From Euborellia annulipes (taxonomy: Eukaryota > Arthropoda > Insecta > Dermaptera > Anisolabididae): a stretch of DNA of 64,000 nucleotides. Location of the stretch: positions 1 to 64,000 of the forward strand of contig JAKCPI010001711.1 of the NCBI GenBank assembly GCA_023213315.1, read 5' to 3'. Each line of letters begins with the position of its first letter. The stretch's first letter is position 1. The translations under genes and the position numbers were made by a program. Under the pieces are notes generated by a model. It saw only the letters and a program-made list of their open reading frames with translations, was not told where the DNA came from and searched no databases. Positions 11,958 to 24,460 of this stretch are shown piece by piece.

Positions 11958-12298
11958 AATTCTCTGCAATAGGGGTGGTGGATGAGGAGGGAGAGAAAGT
12001 AATCAATTTCCTTAAATGTAAAAAAAAAAAAAAAAATTTTGTATTAGTATTTTAAATTTCGTAGTAAGGAAGAAAGAAAAGAGCGATTTCTTCCTTACTA
12101 CGAGATCTACTCAGCTATCCACCTCACTTTAATATTTTAAATTTCATCAAAAAAACAAAATAATAATAATATTGATAAAAGAATTTTTTAGTAATTTTAT
12201 TTTTATTAGAACGGGAACTCAAAATTTGAATTGATAGAAAAATTTGTAACTATATTTTAAGTAAAAAATATAAATTGAAATGTGCAAATAATAAATAC

Positions 12299-12499
12299 CT
12301 TTCAAAAACGCAAAAGAAGGGAAGGAAGCACTTTTCATAGCGAGGCGAGCTCCGTAGACTTGCTCCTGGCTCGGGCCGAATGCAACTAAAACACTTTGCT
12401 TGATTTCTATCGGCTCACTATTATAAAAAAATTTTCTTTTGCGTATGAGTTGATTATTTGCTAATGAAGATGACGCACGTGGATGTTTTGTTTTCTCTT
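12299..12499 (-). other. Candidate exon A2
   Basis: 201 nt between ctttgtttcag and GAAAG|gtatttat. Closest to A5; both contain a segment around GTGCGTCATCTTCATTAGC. Confidence 0.4.
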
Positions 12500-12653
12500 C
12501 TGAAACAAAGAAATATTTAATTATTATTTCCTATGTTATTTATATCTTAAGATAAGTTTTAAATATTCAATAAAGATTATTTTTTTTTTATAAAATTTTT
12601 TTAATTAACCCAGAATCCCTTCACAATATTTGTTTTAAATACAGTATCTTAGC

Positions 12654-13313
12654 CATAGGCGAAGCCAGAAATTTTGATGGGGGGGGGGGGTTGGGATTAT
12701 TTCTCCCCCCCCACCCCGACTAATGAGGCAGTATAGGGCGTCTAATGAAATATGACAAGCCACTTACCCCACCTTCGCTTCGCCCCCCGGACCCCCTCGC
12801 GGTGGCTCGGGCCCGCCCTTTCTTAATTAAGTGCCGCAATTTTTCAATCAAATCGTATCAGGCAATAAATAATGCAAATCTCTTAATTTTATGTATTAAT
12901 ATATGGGCCTAAAATACCGGGGTGTCTCTCTATGTGTTTCTCTTGACCAGACTCCTATCTCAGACCACTTTAAGAAAAAAAAATAAAAAATTTATTTATA
13001 TAATAATTTTTATTATTTTTCATTTGCGAGATTTAATCAATTTTAAGCGGCTTTAATTTTTTATAAAGCATAACAAAAATCAATTCTTTTCAATGGGAAA
13101 ATTCAAAATTTTCTCGAATTTTTTGCGTTTTATTTAATTTTTTTTTTTTTTTTAAGCTAGAGAAAATTATTATATTTTACTTTCTCTTATCCTATATATG
13201 AAATATATAGAGAGAAAAAGTATTTTGTATTATAGAGCTTAAATATCTAGTCATGGCTTGGGTCCAATGGGGGGGTTCGAACCCCCAAAACCCCCCCCGT
13301 GGCTACGCCTATG
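12654..13313. mobile_element. hAT-like MITE, 660 bp, 8-bp TSD
   Basis: Ends cataggcgaagccag / tggctacgcctatg with G/C runs inside; exact TSD atcttagc (12646-12653, 13314-13321). It carries inside it the palindromic start of a P repeat (13175-13245). Confidence 0.85.
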
Positions 13314-13887
13314 ATCTTAGCTAATGAAATATTAAATAAAAAAAATGAAAAATTCAATTTTCATAATAGAAATCATATGATAGATCTTTAGGAATTTTTT
13401 TTACAGGTTTAAATATAATATAAAAAAACAAACATTTTTTTTCTTTTAGACGAGATAATAAATGAATAATTAACGTAAAATAAAAAAATTCCTCCAAAAA
13501 CCCATTGATGAGAGATAAAAATTAAAGAATTTCTTTCTGTTGGGAATAAATCCGAAATTAAATAACTATTAGAAGACTTACTTCATTAATCAACCCTTAA
13601 AACCCAAAATACTTCCAAGCATTATTTTTTGTATCTATATTAGGGATAAATTGGAAGTGAAATAATTTTAAAGGATTTTAAAATTTTAATTTTTGACAAG
13701 TAACTCCGAGCTACTTCGCTGAATTTAAGAAAAAAGGTAAAAAAAAAAAAAAAAAAGGGATCCGCTGGTAGCCTAATTAAAAGACAGAGAGACAGAATTC
13801 TATAGATATTAATGATAAACAAATGTCATAAAATGAAAGAGGGGGGGGGGTATAATAATATGAAAAAAGTTAATTTTCAGAGTCTAC

Positions 13888-13996
13888 CTGGTGCAGACAG
13901 AGAGAGGCGGCCTCTAAGGGTGCGAGATCCTGATGCCCAGGCGATTAGGTCCATGATGAAGGGAGAAGGCGACCACTAGACTAGCAAAGCCACCCT
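13888..13996 (-). other. Candidate exon C1
   Basis: 109 nt, acceptor tttatcttttccag, donor TGCACCAG|gtagac. Starts AGGGTGGCTTTGCTAG like C2. Confidence 0.45.
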
Positions 13997-14214
13997 CTGG
14001 AAAAGATAAAAATTATTTAAATTATTATTTTTTCTCACTAAATAAGATTCGTGTGTGTGAGAAGAGAGAATTTGCCAGAATAGTGAATTTTACAAAAATT
14101 ATAATACTGATAAACGATTTTTTTAAAACATATTTTCTAAGGAAGAATTTTGTAACGAAGTAAGATGGACGGTAATTACTCCCTTTACACCTTCTTGTAT
14201 CAGCCCTTGGTGTG

Positions 14215-14370
14215 TGTGTGTGTGTAAACCTTATTCTCACTATATCAATGCAATAGAATAGAAATTAACTACTCTATAGATAGAGAGGAGCTCAACCAAT
14301 TGGCTCCAGGCTCGATTTGAGTGCAATTAAAAGAATTGTTAGCTGTTTCGTTCAGCGCGCAATTATGAAA
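14215..14370 (-). pseudogene. Degenerate A-type exon
   Basis: Shares the A-exon interior (tattctcac, gagctcaa..gattggct-like stretch) but lacks clear splice sites. It lies where an A exon is expected next to C1. Confidence 0.25.
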
Positions 14371-14456
14371 AAAAATATCTTTTTAAAAATATTTATCACC
14401 TTCAATAATATTTTCATTTATTAGAGTAATTTTGAAAGACTCTTCAAAATCATCAC

Positions 14457-15132
14457 TAGGGCTCGGATTTATAGGCACTAAAAATCTTTAAAATAGGCAG
14501 GCAACTAAGCACTAAAAATTATTAAAATAGGCACTTAAAAAGGCATTTATTGTATAAATAGGCACTTAAAAAGGCACTTAAAAGGCAGAAATTAAGAAAT
14601 AATATTAAAAAATTTAAAAATTGATGTCTTATTTTTGGTAATCTGGTGTGACTGGTCGCACAGAACACAATTTTTTCTTAATTTCGGTAATTTAAAGGTG
14701 CATTCTGTACTTGTTTGCCAGAATATAAATAGAAATCAAATTTTTAAGTACTAATTTTTATAATTTTACATTAAAAATAATTTTTTTTTTTTTTTCGAAA
14801 AAAAGTATTTTTTTTTCAAATCTCGGGAGGGGTTATTACCCCCTTTACCCCCCCTTGAAATATTTTCTTGATAATTCAAAAATTTTTAAATTTAGGCTAT
14901 GCATAGCTCGTAAAAAATTGAAATTGGCTATTTGAACTTAAAAAAGGCACTAAAAAAGGCATTTATAGATGAAATAGGCACTAAAACCCAAAATGGGCCA
15001 AAATAGGCATTATAGGCACTAACAAATGCCTCTTATTTTATTCAGAATTTCATGAAACGTACACATATCATATTGGCCTAAATTTTAAGCCATAAATTAA
15101 AAAAAGGCAAAAAGGGCGAAATCCGAGCCCTA
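14457..15132. mobile_element. hAT-like MITE, 676 bp, 8-bp TSD
   Basis: Ends tagggctcggattt / aaatccgagcccta; exact TSD atcatcac (14449-14456, 15133-15140). The interior is rich in aaaataggcactaaa repeats and holds a piece of the P terminal hairpin (14641-14690). Confidence 0.85.
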
Positions 15133-15284
15133 ATCATCACTTAATGCTAAGTAGGATGAAATATTTTTTTTATTAATTAAATGAGAAGTTTTATTAAATT
15201 TTTTTATCTAAAAAGAATCTCCAGGTTATAATTTTTTATCGAATAGAATAAGAGTAAATATTAAAGTAATTTGTCCCCTCCATC

Positions 15285-15632
15285 CAGTGCTCGATTACCC
15301 ATTAGGCGGAGGAGGCGATCGCTTATGGACCCCGAGCTTGTTAGAATTTTTAAAAAATATTTTTCGGCTTACCGAAACTTTAAAAAAAAAAAGGTAAAAT
15401 GATATCCATTGCTGGACTGGAAATTTTCCGCAGGACTGCAAAAATATGTCTAAAAAAAGATAAAATAATTTCCACGGGATGGGAAAAAAAATGTTCAGCA
15501 AGTTTAAAAAAAAAATTTTTTTTCGGAGGGCGGAAAAAAATTTCCATATACGCACACTGGTAAAATTATTAACTGACAGGGGCGCAAGATTTCGAATGCC
15601 TAAGGGTCCCCATGATACTTAATCCGGCACTG
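15285..15632. mobile_element. hAT-like MITE, 348 bp, 8-bp TSD
   Basis: Ends cagtgctcgatta / taatccggcactg (imperfect); exact TSD cctccatc (15277-15284, 15633-15640). It splits the conserved intron block that otherwise reads ttgccccctccatccctct. Confidence 0.85.
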
Positions 15633-15701
15633 CCTCCATCCCTCTCGACATATTTAATTATTAAATAAAAAGGGATAAAGAATTGAATAATGTTTATTTA
15701 C

Positions 15702-15793
15702 CTGGTAAGAGAGAGCTCCGAGGTCCAAGCCTCACTGATAGCGAGAGCCTCTGGATGGAGTGCAGGGGAGCGGAGTCACGTGGGAACGAAAAT
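15702..15793 (-). other. Candidate exon F1
   Basis: 92 nt, acceptor ttgatatag (weak tract), donor CTTACCAG|gtaaat. Homologous to F2, with matching ATTTTCG start. Confidence 0.3.
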
Positions 15794-15895
15794 CTATATC
15801 AACAAGAGATAATAAGAAATTAATTAATATTCCAGGACATTTATTTAAATTATGAACTAAGAAACTATGCAAATTTATATCAATTAGAATTTTGC

Positions 15896-16140
15896 AGGGG
15901 CGTATTTAAGCGGGGGGGGGGGGGGGGCCCCCCCCCCCAAATTTCCCAAACACATATACATATATAGAGATATACACACACCCCCCCCAAACTTTTTCCC
16001 CCGCAGGGAGAACTTTTTTTCCCCTATAAAAAAAATGTTCCTCAAAAAATTTTTTTTTAAAAAAAAAAAATTTTTTTAAAAAAAATTTTTCTCACAAAAT
16101 ATTTTAGTTTGTTCCCCCCCCCCCAAAAATATTTTTCCGA
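15896..16140 (+). mobile_element. MITE end fragment with G/C runs
   Basis: Begins caggggcgtatttaagc followed by long G and C runs and A/T-rich low complexity; no matching right end found. Similar starts occur at 20180 and 34091. Confidence 0.4.
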
Positions 16141-16932
16141 ATTTTGTATTTTGAAATGTACAGTGATCATCATAATCGGACATAAAATCTATAGAGCTTT
16201 CAACAAACAAATTCTCAAACATTTATAAAACTAATTTGAATATTAAAATTTTAATTTTTCTCCCTCCCTCTACATAGAAAGAATTAATTTTTTTTTTTAA
16301 ATATTTTAATTAAAAGGGGAGAAATTCTCTCGTTAATACCTTCCTGGTTGCATGACTTCATTAGAAAGTTGCATTTATGCCAAATTAAGATGCGCCTTTG
16401 TTCAGGGCATTGACGGGGAATCGTTTACAAATAGAATTTATTTTGCTTTTTGAATTGCCATTAAAACATACGTGATTTTCACATTAATGCAATCCTCGTT
16501 TTAGCTTGTTGAAAAATTTTGATTTTGATGTTCTAGGGGCAAAGACCATCCTAGTCGGGTAACGAATAAAATTTTGAAACAACTTCAAATTGTTTGATTA
16601 AAATAATAATTAAATCAACTTGTAGATGTTGATTTAATATTATTTTAATCTAATGGACGCGATGCCCGACTCCAAAGGTTTGTACAATTCTTGAGGCCTT
16701 GAACTTCAACTTGAAGTTGTTTTAAAATTATAAACGCTCTATGTGCAATCACATTTACTAAATTCACTATAAGAATTCAAAATATTTATAAGAAATAATT
16801 AATGTTCGAAAATAAGTTAAAACAAACTGTGATTTATTGTTAAAAATTCATATATGTATTAATGACAATACCTGGTATGTTTAAATATAAATTCTCTTAA
16901 AGAAACTGGCAAGGGCAAAAATATAAATCAAC

Positions 16933-16973
16933 AAGTTGAGAAAGGCGCGGCTTCGCCGCGCCCATCTCAACTT
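16933..16973. repeat. GC-rich perfect hairpin
   Basis: aagttgaga (16933-16941) pairs with tctcaactt (16965-16973); inside, ggcgcgg pairs with ccgcgcc across a cttcg loop. It stands out from the AT-rich surroundings. Function unknown. Confidence 0.6.
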
Positions 16974-17235
16974 AGCCCTGGCGGGCGGCGTCTCGATACG
17001 TGATCAGTAATTTTTCTCTAAATTTTAAAGCCCATATTATTTTTGCCTAAATGAAAATACAATGAATCAAGTTTAAAATTTGAGTATTCGCCCTGCCCGG
17101 CCTCTGGGTTTTGAAGGCCATGAGAAAATTACGGGCAAGAAGCAATTTCCCTTTAATAAACTGATTCGAGCCAACGGGCATGCAAATGAAATCAGGCGGA
17201 GAGGGACCTATTAAAAAAATCAAGAATTTTAAAAT

Positions 17236-17990
17236 AAAAATTTCGGGGGTGGGGCAATTGCACAATAAATCTTTAAACTTTTAAACCCCCTTGATAGATA
17301 TTCATTCAAGAATTTTAAATCCAAAAAAGCATGTTAATATTTGAAGAAATAGAAGAATTAAAAATTTCGGGGGGGGGGGCAATTACACAAAAAATATTTA
17401 AACTTTTAAACCCCTTGATAGATATTCATTCAAGAATTTTAAATCCAAAAAAGCATGTTAATATTTGAAGAAATAGAAGAATTAAAAATTTCGGGGGGGG
17501 GGGGGGCAATTACACAAAAAAGATTTAAACTTTTAAACCCCTTGATAGATATTCATTCAAGAATTTTAAATCCAAAAAAGCATGTTAATATTTGAAGAAA
17601 TAGAAGAATTAAAAATTTCGGGGGGGGGGCAATTACACAAAAAATATTTAAACTTTTAAACCCCTTGATAGATATTCATTCAAGAATTTTAAATCCAAAA
17701 AAGCATGTTAATATTTGAAGAAATAGAAGAATTAAAAATTTCGGGGGGGGGGGCAATTACACAAAAAATATTTAAACTTTTAAACCCCTTGTGATTCATT
17801 CAAGAATTTTAAATCCAAAAAAACATAGTAATATTTGAAGAAAATAGAATTAAAAATTTCGGGGGGATGGCAATTACACAAAAAGTCTTTAAACTTTTAA
17901 ATCACTTGATAGATATTCATTCAAGAATTTTAAATCCAAAAAAGCATGTTTTTATTTGAAGAAACAGAAGAATTAAAAATTTCGGGGGCT
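17236..17990 (+). repeat. Satellite array, ~124-bp unit, about 6 copies
   Basis: Units start at about 17236, 17360, 17483, 17611, 17733, 17851 and 17972, each opening aaaaatttcggggg and containing ttcattcaagaattttaaat. The length differences come mostly from the G run. Outer units are the most diverged. Confidence 0.9.
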
Positions 17991-18131
17991 GCCGAATTTA
18001 AAAAAAACTCTGAAACAACGAATTTAGATTCTTATCAAGGGAAGGCTTTAGGGAAGAAACCAATTTGATATCTCTCCTGGTTAAAAAAAAATTTGAATTT
18101 GCCTCTCCGGCTCCGCCCTCTCTGTATTTCG

Positions 18132-18162
18132 CCAATCAGCGCTATCCCTGAGGCCTGATTGG
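18132..18162. repeat. Inverted CCAAT-type repeat
   Basis: ccaatcag and its complement ctgattgg are separated by 15 bases in a locally GC-richer stretch (18100-18190). Could be a chance palindrome or a promoter remnant. Confidence 0.25.
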
Positions 18163-18276
18163 TTGTTTCACACATCGGACACCCTCTTAGGCTTTTATTA
18201 TATAGTATGATATGATGATATGATACCATACCAGGGTAGCATTCATTATAAAATCAAATATGCAAATAATAAATAC

Positions 18277-18523
18277 CTTTCACTAGGAGGGAGGGGTGTC
18301 TATTCTCGCTAATATCAACGCAACGGAAGAGAAGCACTTTCAGAGAGAGGCGAGCTCAGCTGACTTGCTCCTGGCGCGACGTGAAGGCAACTAAAGGGCT
18401 TTCTTTGCTTTGCTTTCTTCTATCAGCTCACAATTATAAAAAAAAAAATTTCATTTGCGTATGAGTTGATTCTTTTATAATGATCATGACGCACTTGTAT
18501 GATTTTTTCCAAAGATCTCTCTT
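18277..18523 (-). other. Candidate exon A4
   Basis: 247 nt between ctttgtttcag and GAAAG|gtattta; the longest uninterrupted A copy, with extra internal AT-rich sequence. Confidence 0.4.
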
Positions 18524-18660
18524 CTGAAACAAAGAAACATTTAATTATTATTTCCTATTTTATTGTAATAAGTTAAGATTAATTTTAAATATTAGAAAAA
18601 AAAATTTTATTTAACCAGTAATCCGTTTACAAATATCCATTTTAAATATATTATATTATT

Positions 18661-18927
18661 TGGACCCTGTTACGCATTAGTGTGTCAAGCGCCAGGTACC
18701 GAGATTTGAGAAAATTAACATTAAAGTTTTTTGGTTTTACATTGTTTTGATTAGATTATATATCAATTTTTTTTTTTTGTCAATTGTACAAGTAACATTA
18801 AATATAAATATTATTAGGACATATTTCATAAAAAATACTATTAATTATAGCATTTGAAACAATATTCCGTGCTTAACTCAATTTTTAATTTTTTGGCGCT
18901 TGACACACTAATGTGCAACAAGGTCCA
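18661..18927. mobile_element. MITE with ~33-bp TIRs, 267 bp
   Basis: Left tggaccctgttacgcattag... and right ...ctaatgtgcaacaaggtcca match at about 30 of 33 positions and include a perfect gtgtgtcaagcgcca block. No coding region; superfamily not assigned. Confidence 0.75.
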
Positions 18928-19498
18928 TTTATAATAGAATATAATTGACTTATCTTTAGAAAGTATTATTATATAGAGATTATTTGGGTGAGTGATATTA
19001 TAAGTCAAATAAAAAAAATTCAAATTGTACGTTTTTAAAAATAAAAAAAAAATTTATATTCCCCCCCAAGGGTTAGGTTTTTTTAAACGAGATAAAAAAA
19101 ATGAAGTGGGCCATATTCAACGTGTCTGTTTCTCCAATCTAAAATAATTAAAATTTAGAATAATTTGTTCCCTCCATCCCTCTTAAAAACAAGAGAATAA
19201 ATCTGATATTTAAAATATTTTTAAAATACTTATTTTATTCACCCCTATTAAAATATTTTTTTTTTTATTTTCTAATATATTATAGTTAAATCTATACTTT
19301 CCTATAGATTATATATTAAATGAGAAATGATATTAACTGAAAGTTGTTTTTTATTTTTTTTTAATTAGATAAGAAATCCAGTGATTTTTATGGAAAATTT
19401 ATGGAAATAAATTAATTGAAAGTTATTTGCCCCCATCCCTCTCGGCATATTTAATTATTAATTGACAAGGGATGAAGAAATGAATGATTTTTAATTAC

Positions 19499-19602
19499 CT
19501 GGTAGGAAGATTGAGATGTTGCTATTGAAGCCACTTGCGAGATCTAAAGTCTGATCGCTCTGGATGGAGTTGAGTCAATTTCAAGAGGCCGGAAGCGAAA
19601 AT
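19499..19602 (-). other. Candidate exon F2
   Basis: 104 nt, acceptor gcgttatag, donor CCTACCAG|gtaatt. The intron after the donor contains the block, repeated at five places, that reads caattaataattaaatatg. Confidence 0.3.
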
Positions 19603-20179
19603 CTATAACGCAGATAATAATACAAAATTATTTATAATTTTACATGTATTTTAATTAAGACTATATAAAAGATTTAAAAACATCTATAACTATTTAAATT
19701 TGAATCAAGTGGGAGTTTCAATACAAAATATTTCATATTTATTTTCTTTTATCAATAAAATTCGATTAAAATGAAAAATGTCATTAATTTTTTTATAAAT
19801 AATAGTTGCTCAAGTGTTTTACCCTAAATTGGCGATTTGGGGCACTTAGGGGCCGGGAACTTTCAAAAAACCCTGAAACACCGAATTTATGAAGAAAATT
19901 GTGCAAAAAGGAATTATTATCTAGAAACAAGTAGGTAGTTAAAAAAAAATTTTGTAATTCAATATCTGAATGAATAAAATTCACAATTCTAATTGTAATT
20001 ATATGATTTCTCCCATTTAAAGCAAAGCAAAGTACACTCCCTCTACACCTACACCACGATATACAAATAATCACAAAAAAAAAATTGAAAAAATTAAATA
20101 TCAATATTGATTGAAGCAAATCCTATTCATCAAGATCGATCAAAATTAAATTTATTTATTACTCCAAGTCCCCAAGAGG

Positions 20180-20375
20180 CAGGGGCGTATATAAAATTTT
20201 TTTCGGGGGGGCCCAATCAAATTTTTTTTAAATTATTTTTTTTTTTTAAAATTTTTTTTTTTTCACAAAATTTTTGGGGATTTTTTTTTTTTCAAACCAA
20301 TTGCCCCCGGGAAAAATTTGGTTTTTTTTTTTTTGTGGGTGGGGGGCCGCCCCCCCCCCCCCCCCCCCCCCCCCC
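20180..20375 (+). mobile_element. MITE fragment caggggcgtatataa
   Basis: Starts as at 15896 and ends in a very long C run; near-duplicate flanks caagagg / taagagg hint at a TSD. The right inverted repeat is missing. Confidence 0.35.
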
Positions 20376-20656
20376 TAAGAGGAATATGATAATCATGGAC
20401 CAACAGCAAAAATTAGGATTCCTTTTTGTCATCGGGATCCATTACATAATAAAGAAAATTGATTTAGACAATAAACTTTGTCAAAAAATATTTTAAAAAA
20501 AAGTACAATTCACTTTAAAAAAGGAATCCGTTGGTAGCCTAATCAAAAGACAGAGAGACAGAATTCTATAGTTTTTGTTTAATTTTCGTAAAATGAAAGG
20601 GAGGGGGAGAATTAATATAATAAATTGAAAAAAAAAAATTAATTGTCAGGGTCTAC

Positions 20657-20778
20657 CTGGTGCAGATAGGGAGAGAGAGGAGAGAGAGAGAGGCAGCCCC
20701 TATGTGTGTTGAGATGCTGATACTCTGGCGATTAGGTCGATGATGAAGGGAGAAGGCGACCTCTAGCAAAGCCACCCT
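20657..20778 (-). other. Candidate exon C2
   Basis: 122 nt, acceptor tttatttcttccag, donor TGCACCAG|gtagac. Carries an expanded GA/CT run and the CGACCTAATCGCCAGAG core. Confidence 0.45.
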
Positions 20779-21086
20779 CTGGAAGAAATAAAAATGATAC
20801 AAATTATTATTTTTCTTACTAAATAAGATTCGTGTGTGTGTGTGTGTGTGTGTGTGTATGTTAACTAGAAGATAGAGAGAATTTGCCAGAAAGGAGAAAT
20901 TTTACAAAAAAAAAAATAATAATATTGATTAACTATTTTTTAGTAATATTATTTTAATTAGAACGGGAGATGTAAACCCCTTATCACAATTTTATTTCAT
21001 CATTAAAAAAAAATGAAAATATATAACTACTGTATGTTTTGAGTGAGAGAAAATAAATTAAAATGAAATATGCAAATAATAAATAC

Positions 21087-21272
21087 CTTTCAACAACGCA
21101 AGGTAAGAAGAAGCGAGTGCTGAACCGACTTGCTCCTAGCTCGGGCTGAATGAAACTAAAGCACTTCGTTTGCTTTCTTCTATCAACTCACAATTATAAA
21201 ATAATAATAATTTGCGTACGAGTTGATTATTTGCTAATGAAGATGACGCACTTGGATGTTTTGTTTTCTCTT
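21087..21272 (-). other. Candidate exon A5
   Basis: 186 nt between ctttgtttcag and GAAAG|gtattta. Only about 310 nt from C2, the tightest A-C pair in the array. Confidence 0.4.
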
Positions 21273-21635
21273 CTGAAACAAAGAAATATTTAATTATTAT
21301 TTCCTATGTTATAGATTATCTTAAGATAAGTTTTAATTATTCAATAAAGATTAAAAAATAAAAATTATTATTTTTCTTATTTAAAATATGATTCATGTGT
21401 TTGTCATGTAGAAAAAAAAGAGTTTACAAAAAATATAAAAAATAATATTTATAAACGATTTTTTTTACACTGTATATTTAAGGGAAAATATTAATGTAAT
21501 TAAAGATGTACACCTATTACACTCTCTGGTTTCAAGTTTTAAGACAAAGGATAATTTTATAAATATGTTTTAAGAAAGAAAATATAAAAATAATGTTAAC
21601 CCTTTCTTCAAGAGAAATATTCAAATTATAAGTAC

Positions 21636-21772
21636 CTTTTAATTGCGGAGAGGGGGTGCGTGTGACGTTTTATTCTCCCCCAGAAACAGAATCGCACTGG
21701 AGAAGATGCACTTTGCCAAGAGGTGAGTTCAATCGATTGGCCATTTTGACGCAGATGCATTTTTGCTCTCTT
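21636..21772 (-). other. Candidate exon A6
   Basis: 137 nt, acceptor ttttttgtttcag, donor AAAAG|gtactta. The closest relative of A1. Its flanking intron at about 21535-21560 is the unoccupied counterpart of the hAT insertion at 730-980. Confidence 0.4.
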
Positions 21773-21958
21773 CTGAAACAAAAAAAATATTTTTTTTTTT
21801 ATCCAATCATCATATTTTAAATTATTTAATAAAGATTATTTTATTAAATAATTGTTTTATTTTTCCCATAATCCTTTCCCATTCCATGTTTAAATATAAA
21901 CGAAATGTTTATCGGATAAGTTTTTAAAATGGGGAATTAATACAATTTAAATTATATT

Positions 21959-22096
21959 ACTTTCTCTTACCTATGTATATATGTAATATATATATAGAGA
22001 GAAAGTATTAGTTCATGTCAAAAATTCGATGTCGAGATTTTGATGGATCTTCGCGTTTTGAGATTCCCTGAATCCAAAAGTGGTTTTCGCGACATG

Positions 22097-22134
<38 letters not shown>

Positions 22135-22640
22135 GTCTGTCTGTGTGTGTTCAAATTTTCAGCATGAAGGAATTGAGCTGGGAGGTTGAAATTTTATCTT
22201 CAAGTTTGGGCACCCTCCTAGGGCACGTGAAAATAAACTTTTAATCAAAATCGCCAAAGAGTACTAATTGCTTTACTGATGTACTTTTTCAGTTTTTTCG
22301 ATTTTCTCAAAATTCGCTCTAACGATTTTGATTAAAATTCAAAAAATCATTTATTTTTAGATGCTCTTTCAAATGTATATTCTTGATTTTGCTCTCAAAA
22401 TTGTTTGAGGAACCACTTTACTCTTGTATTTCATAGGGAAGATAGGAAGAAATGGTTGCCATGGTAACAAAATATAAATATTTTCCATACTTATAAATTT
22501 TTACATCTTAATTCAAATGTTGCGTACTGGAAGGAACTAAATATATGTCGACACAAAAAATCTGGTGTGACAAGCACAGAACACAACTTTCGATTACCGA
22601 AGGTAAAAGAAAGATTGTGCTGTGCGCCAGTCTACCAGAT
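21959..22640 (+). repeat. P repeat, copy 5 (near full length)
   Basis: Same order as copy 1, with a longer CTGT microsatellite (about 22098-22143) and the terminal hairpin at about 22555-22640. Confidence 0.7.
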
Positions 22641-22903
22641 TTTTTACTTCAATTCATTCAAATAGGGGATTAATAAAAAATATTTTTTTTTAAATAAAGT
22701 AGCCACCGTACTTGATTTGTTCTAATTTGAAGGTATAATTCGTTTTTGTCCAATTTTCTTAAGGGTTTGTTTCTTTTTGATAAATTTTTTATTATTTTTA
22801 ACAAATCAACTTCTGTTAAAAAAAAAAAATTAGGTGAATTTTATGGAAAATTTGATAGAATAGATGAGTATACTGTACTGTTCAAGTAATTTGCCCCCTC
22901 TAT

Positions 22904-23170
22904 CATGGGCGTACCCAGCAGGGAACGGGGCAGCTGCCCCCCCTAGAAGCAACAAAAAAAAATCAAATGTTTATAAAGGGACCAAACAAAACCAAAATTG
23001 GTGGTTGGCGACGGGGAATGATTCTTTTTGTTAGGACTCGAAGGAGTTTTTAGGCCTTCAGTTTCGGCTTTACCCTCTATATAAAAAATAACTATGTCAC
23101 AATCTGGACGATATGATCCACCCCCCTGGACGATAGCAGTCTGACCATGCCCCCTAGATTTGATCCGCAA
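22904..23170 (+). mobile_element. M-family element (catgggcgtacccag)
   Basis: Left end catgggcgtacccag; interior shared with 37440-38613 (gaatgattctttttgttagg, gtcacaatctggacga). The right end is not clearly preserved. Confidence 0.55.
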
Positions 23171-23822
23171 TTTGCCCCCCCGCCCCCATCCCTCTTGACA
23201 TATTTAATTATTAATTGATAAATAAATGGGTGAACACTTGAGAAGTTTATTAGAAAAATTAAGATATTTTGAAATTGTCTGTTCTTTTATTTAAATGATA
23301 AAGAATTTTATATAATAATATTTGAATCAGAGGCTATTTAAGCCACCACCTACAAAAAAAAAAAAAAAAACCCTATTACTACACTACATCCAGTGAAAAA
23401 AAAATTCCACCTCTAAAAATCTCACTTATTACTATACGATTGACGAGAGATAAAAGTTTAAGAATTTCTATTTTCATTTATTTAATTTCTTATTAAATAT
23501 TATAGGAGAACTAAATTCTTAGTTAGAAGGGTGGAGGGTGACAAGGGATAGAAAGTAATACATTTGCTTAAAAAAAATTAAAAAAAAAAAAAATTTTCTA
23601 TTAAAACTTGGTTTTTGAAGAAAATTACTGTTTTGTTTATTAGAAGGGGTGATTTATATACACCCTTCTCACCCTCCACCTGGGGTACACGACTTCATTT
23701 TAGCGTTGTATTTAAAAATTGGATAATTTTATAAATATATGATATGTTAAGAGAGAAAAAAAAATAAATTGAAAATAGAAATTTAATTTATTATGCAAAT
23801 GAGATATGAAAAGAATCTTTAC

Positions 23823-24025
23823 CGTAATATTAAGATGACCGGTCGGGGAATAACGAGTTTGGGGGATGAACCTCTTATTTGCACACACAATATAAAAAAA
23901 CTAAACACACGAGAGAGATTGAGAGAGAGGATCCCAAACGACTGACTCTTGGCCCAACTCGTGTACAACTGACAGACAGGCAACCAGCAAACAAGCAGAC
24001 ATCGATCGATAAAGAAATAGCATTG
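23823..24025 (-). other. Candidate exon G2
   Basis: About 203 nt, donor ATTACG|gtaaag; the acceptor could be at 24026 or 24030. Duplicate of G1. Confidence 0.3.
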
Positions 24026-24114
24026 CTCTCTGAGTGCCCAAGAATAAAAATTAGCAAATAAGTTCTCAATTTATAAAAATTCTTTTCACTTGCAAACTAA
24101 CGGGGTTTTATTCT

Positions 24115-24460
24115 GTTGGGAATAAATTCGAAATTAAATAACTATTAACTATATTAAAAGACTCCCTTTATTCACACACCCTTAAAACTCACCCCTAATA
24201 AAATAAAATACTTTCAAGTGTCATTTTTTGTATTTATTTATTTATTAGGGATAAATTCGAAGTGAAATAATTTTTAAAAGACTCCCTTTATTTACTCATC
24301 CTTAAGACCCACCCCTAATAAAATAAAATACTTTCAAGTGTTTTTTTTGTATTTATTTATTTAAAATAAAATACTTTCAAGTGTTTTTTTTGTATTTATT
24401 TATTTATTAGGGATAAATTCGAAGTAAAATAATTTTTATGAGATTCAATTTATTTACCCA
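24115..24460 (+). repeat. Tandem repeat of an intron block, about 3 copies
   Basis: gataaattcgaagtgaaata ... ctttcaagtgt...tatttatttatt units of about 110-170 bp. Single versions of the same block occur at about 6500 and 13540. Confidence 0.65.

Noticed and set aside
17236..17990. CRISPR array
   Set aside because: Units are nearly identical along their whole length without unique spacers, and the genome is eukaryotic; it is a satellite.
20107..20496. 129-aa open frame on the plus strand
   Set aside because: Made of poly-T, poly-G and poly-C runs inside a MITE fragment; no domain and no codon pattern of a gene.
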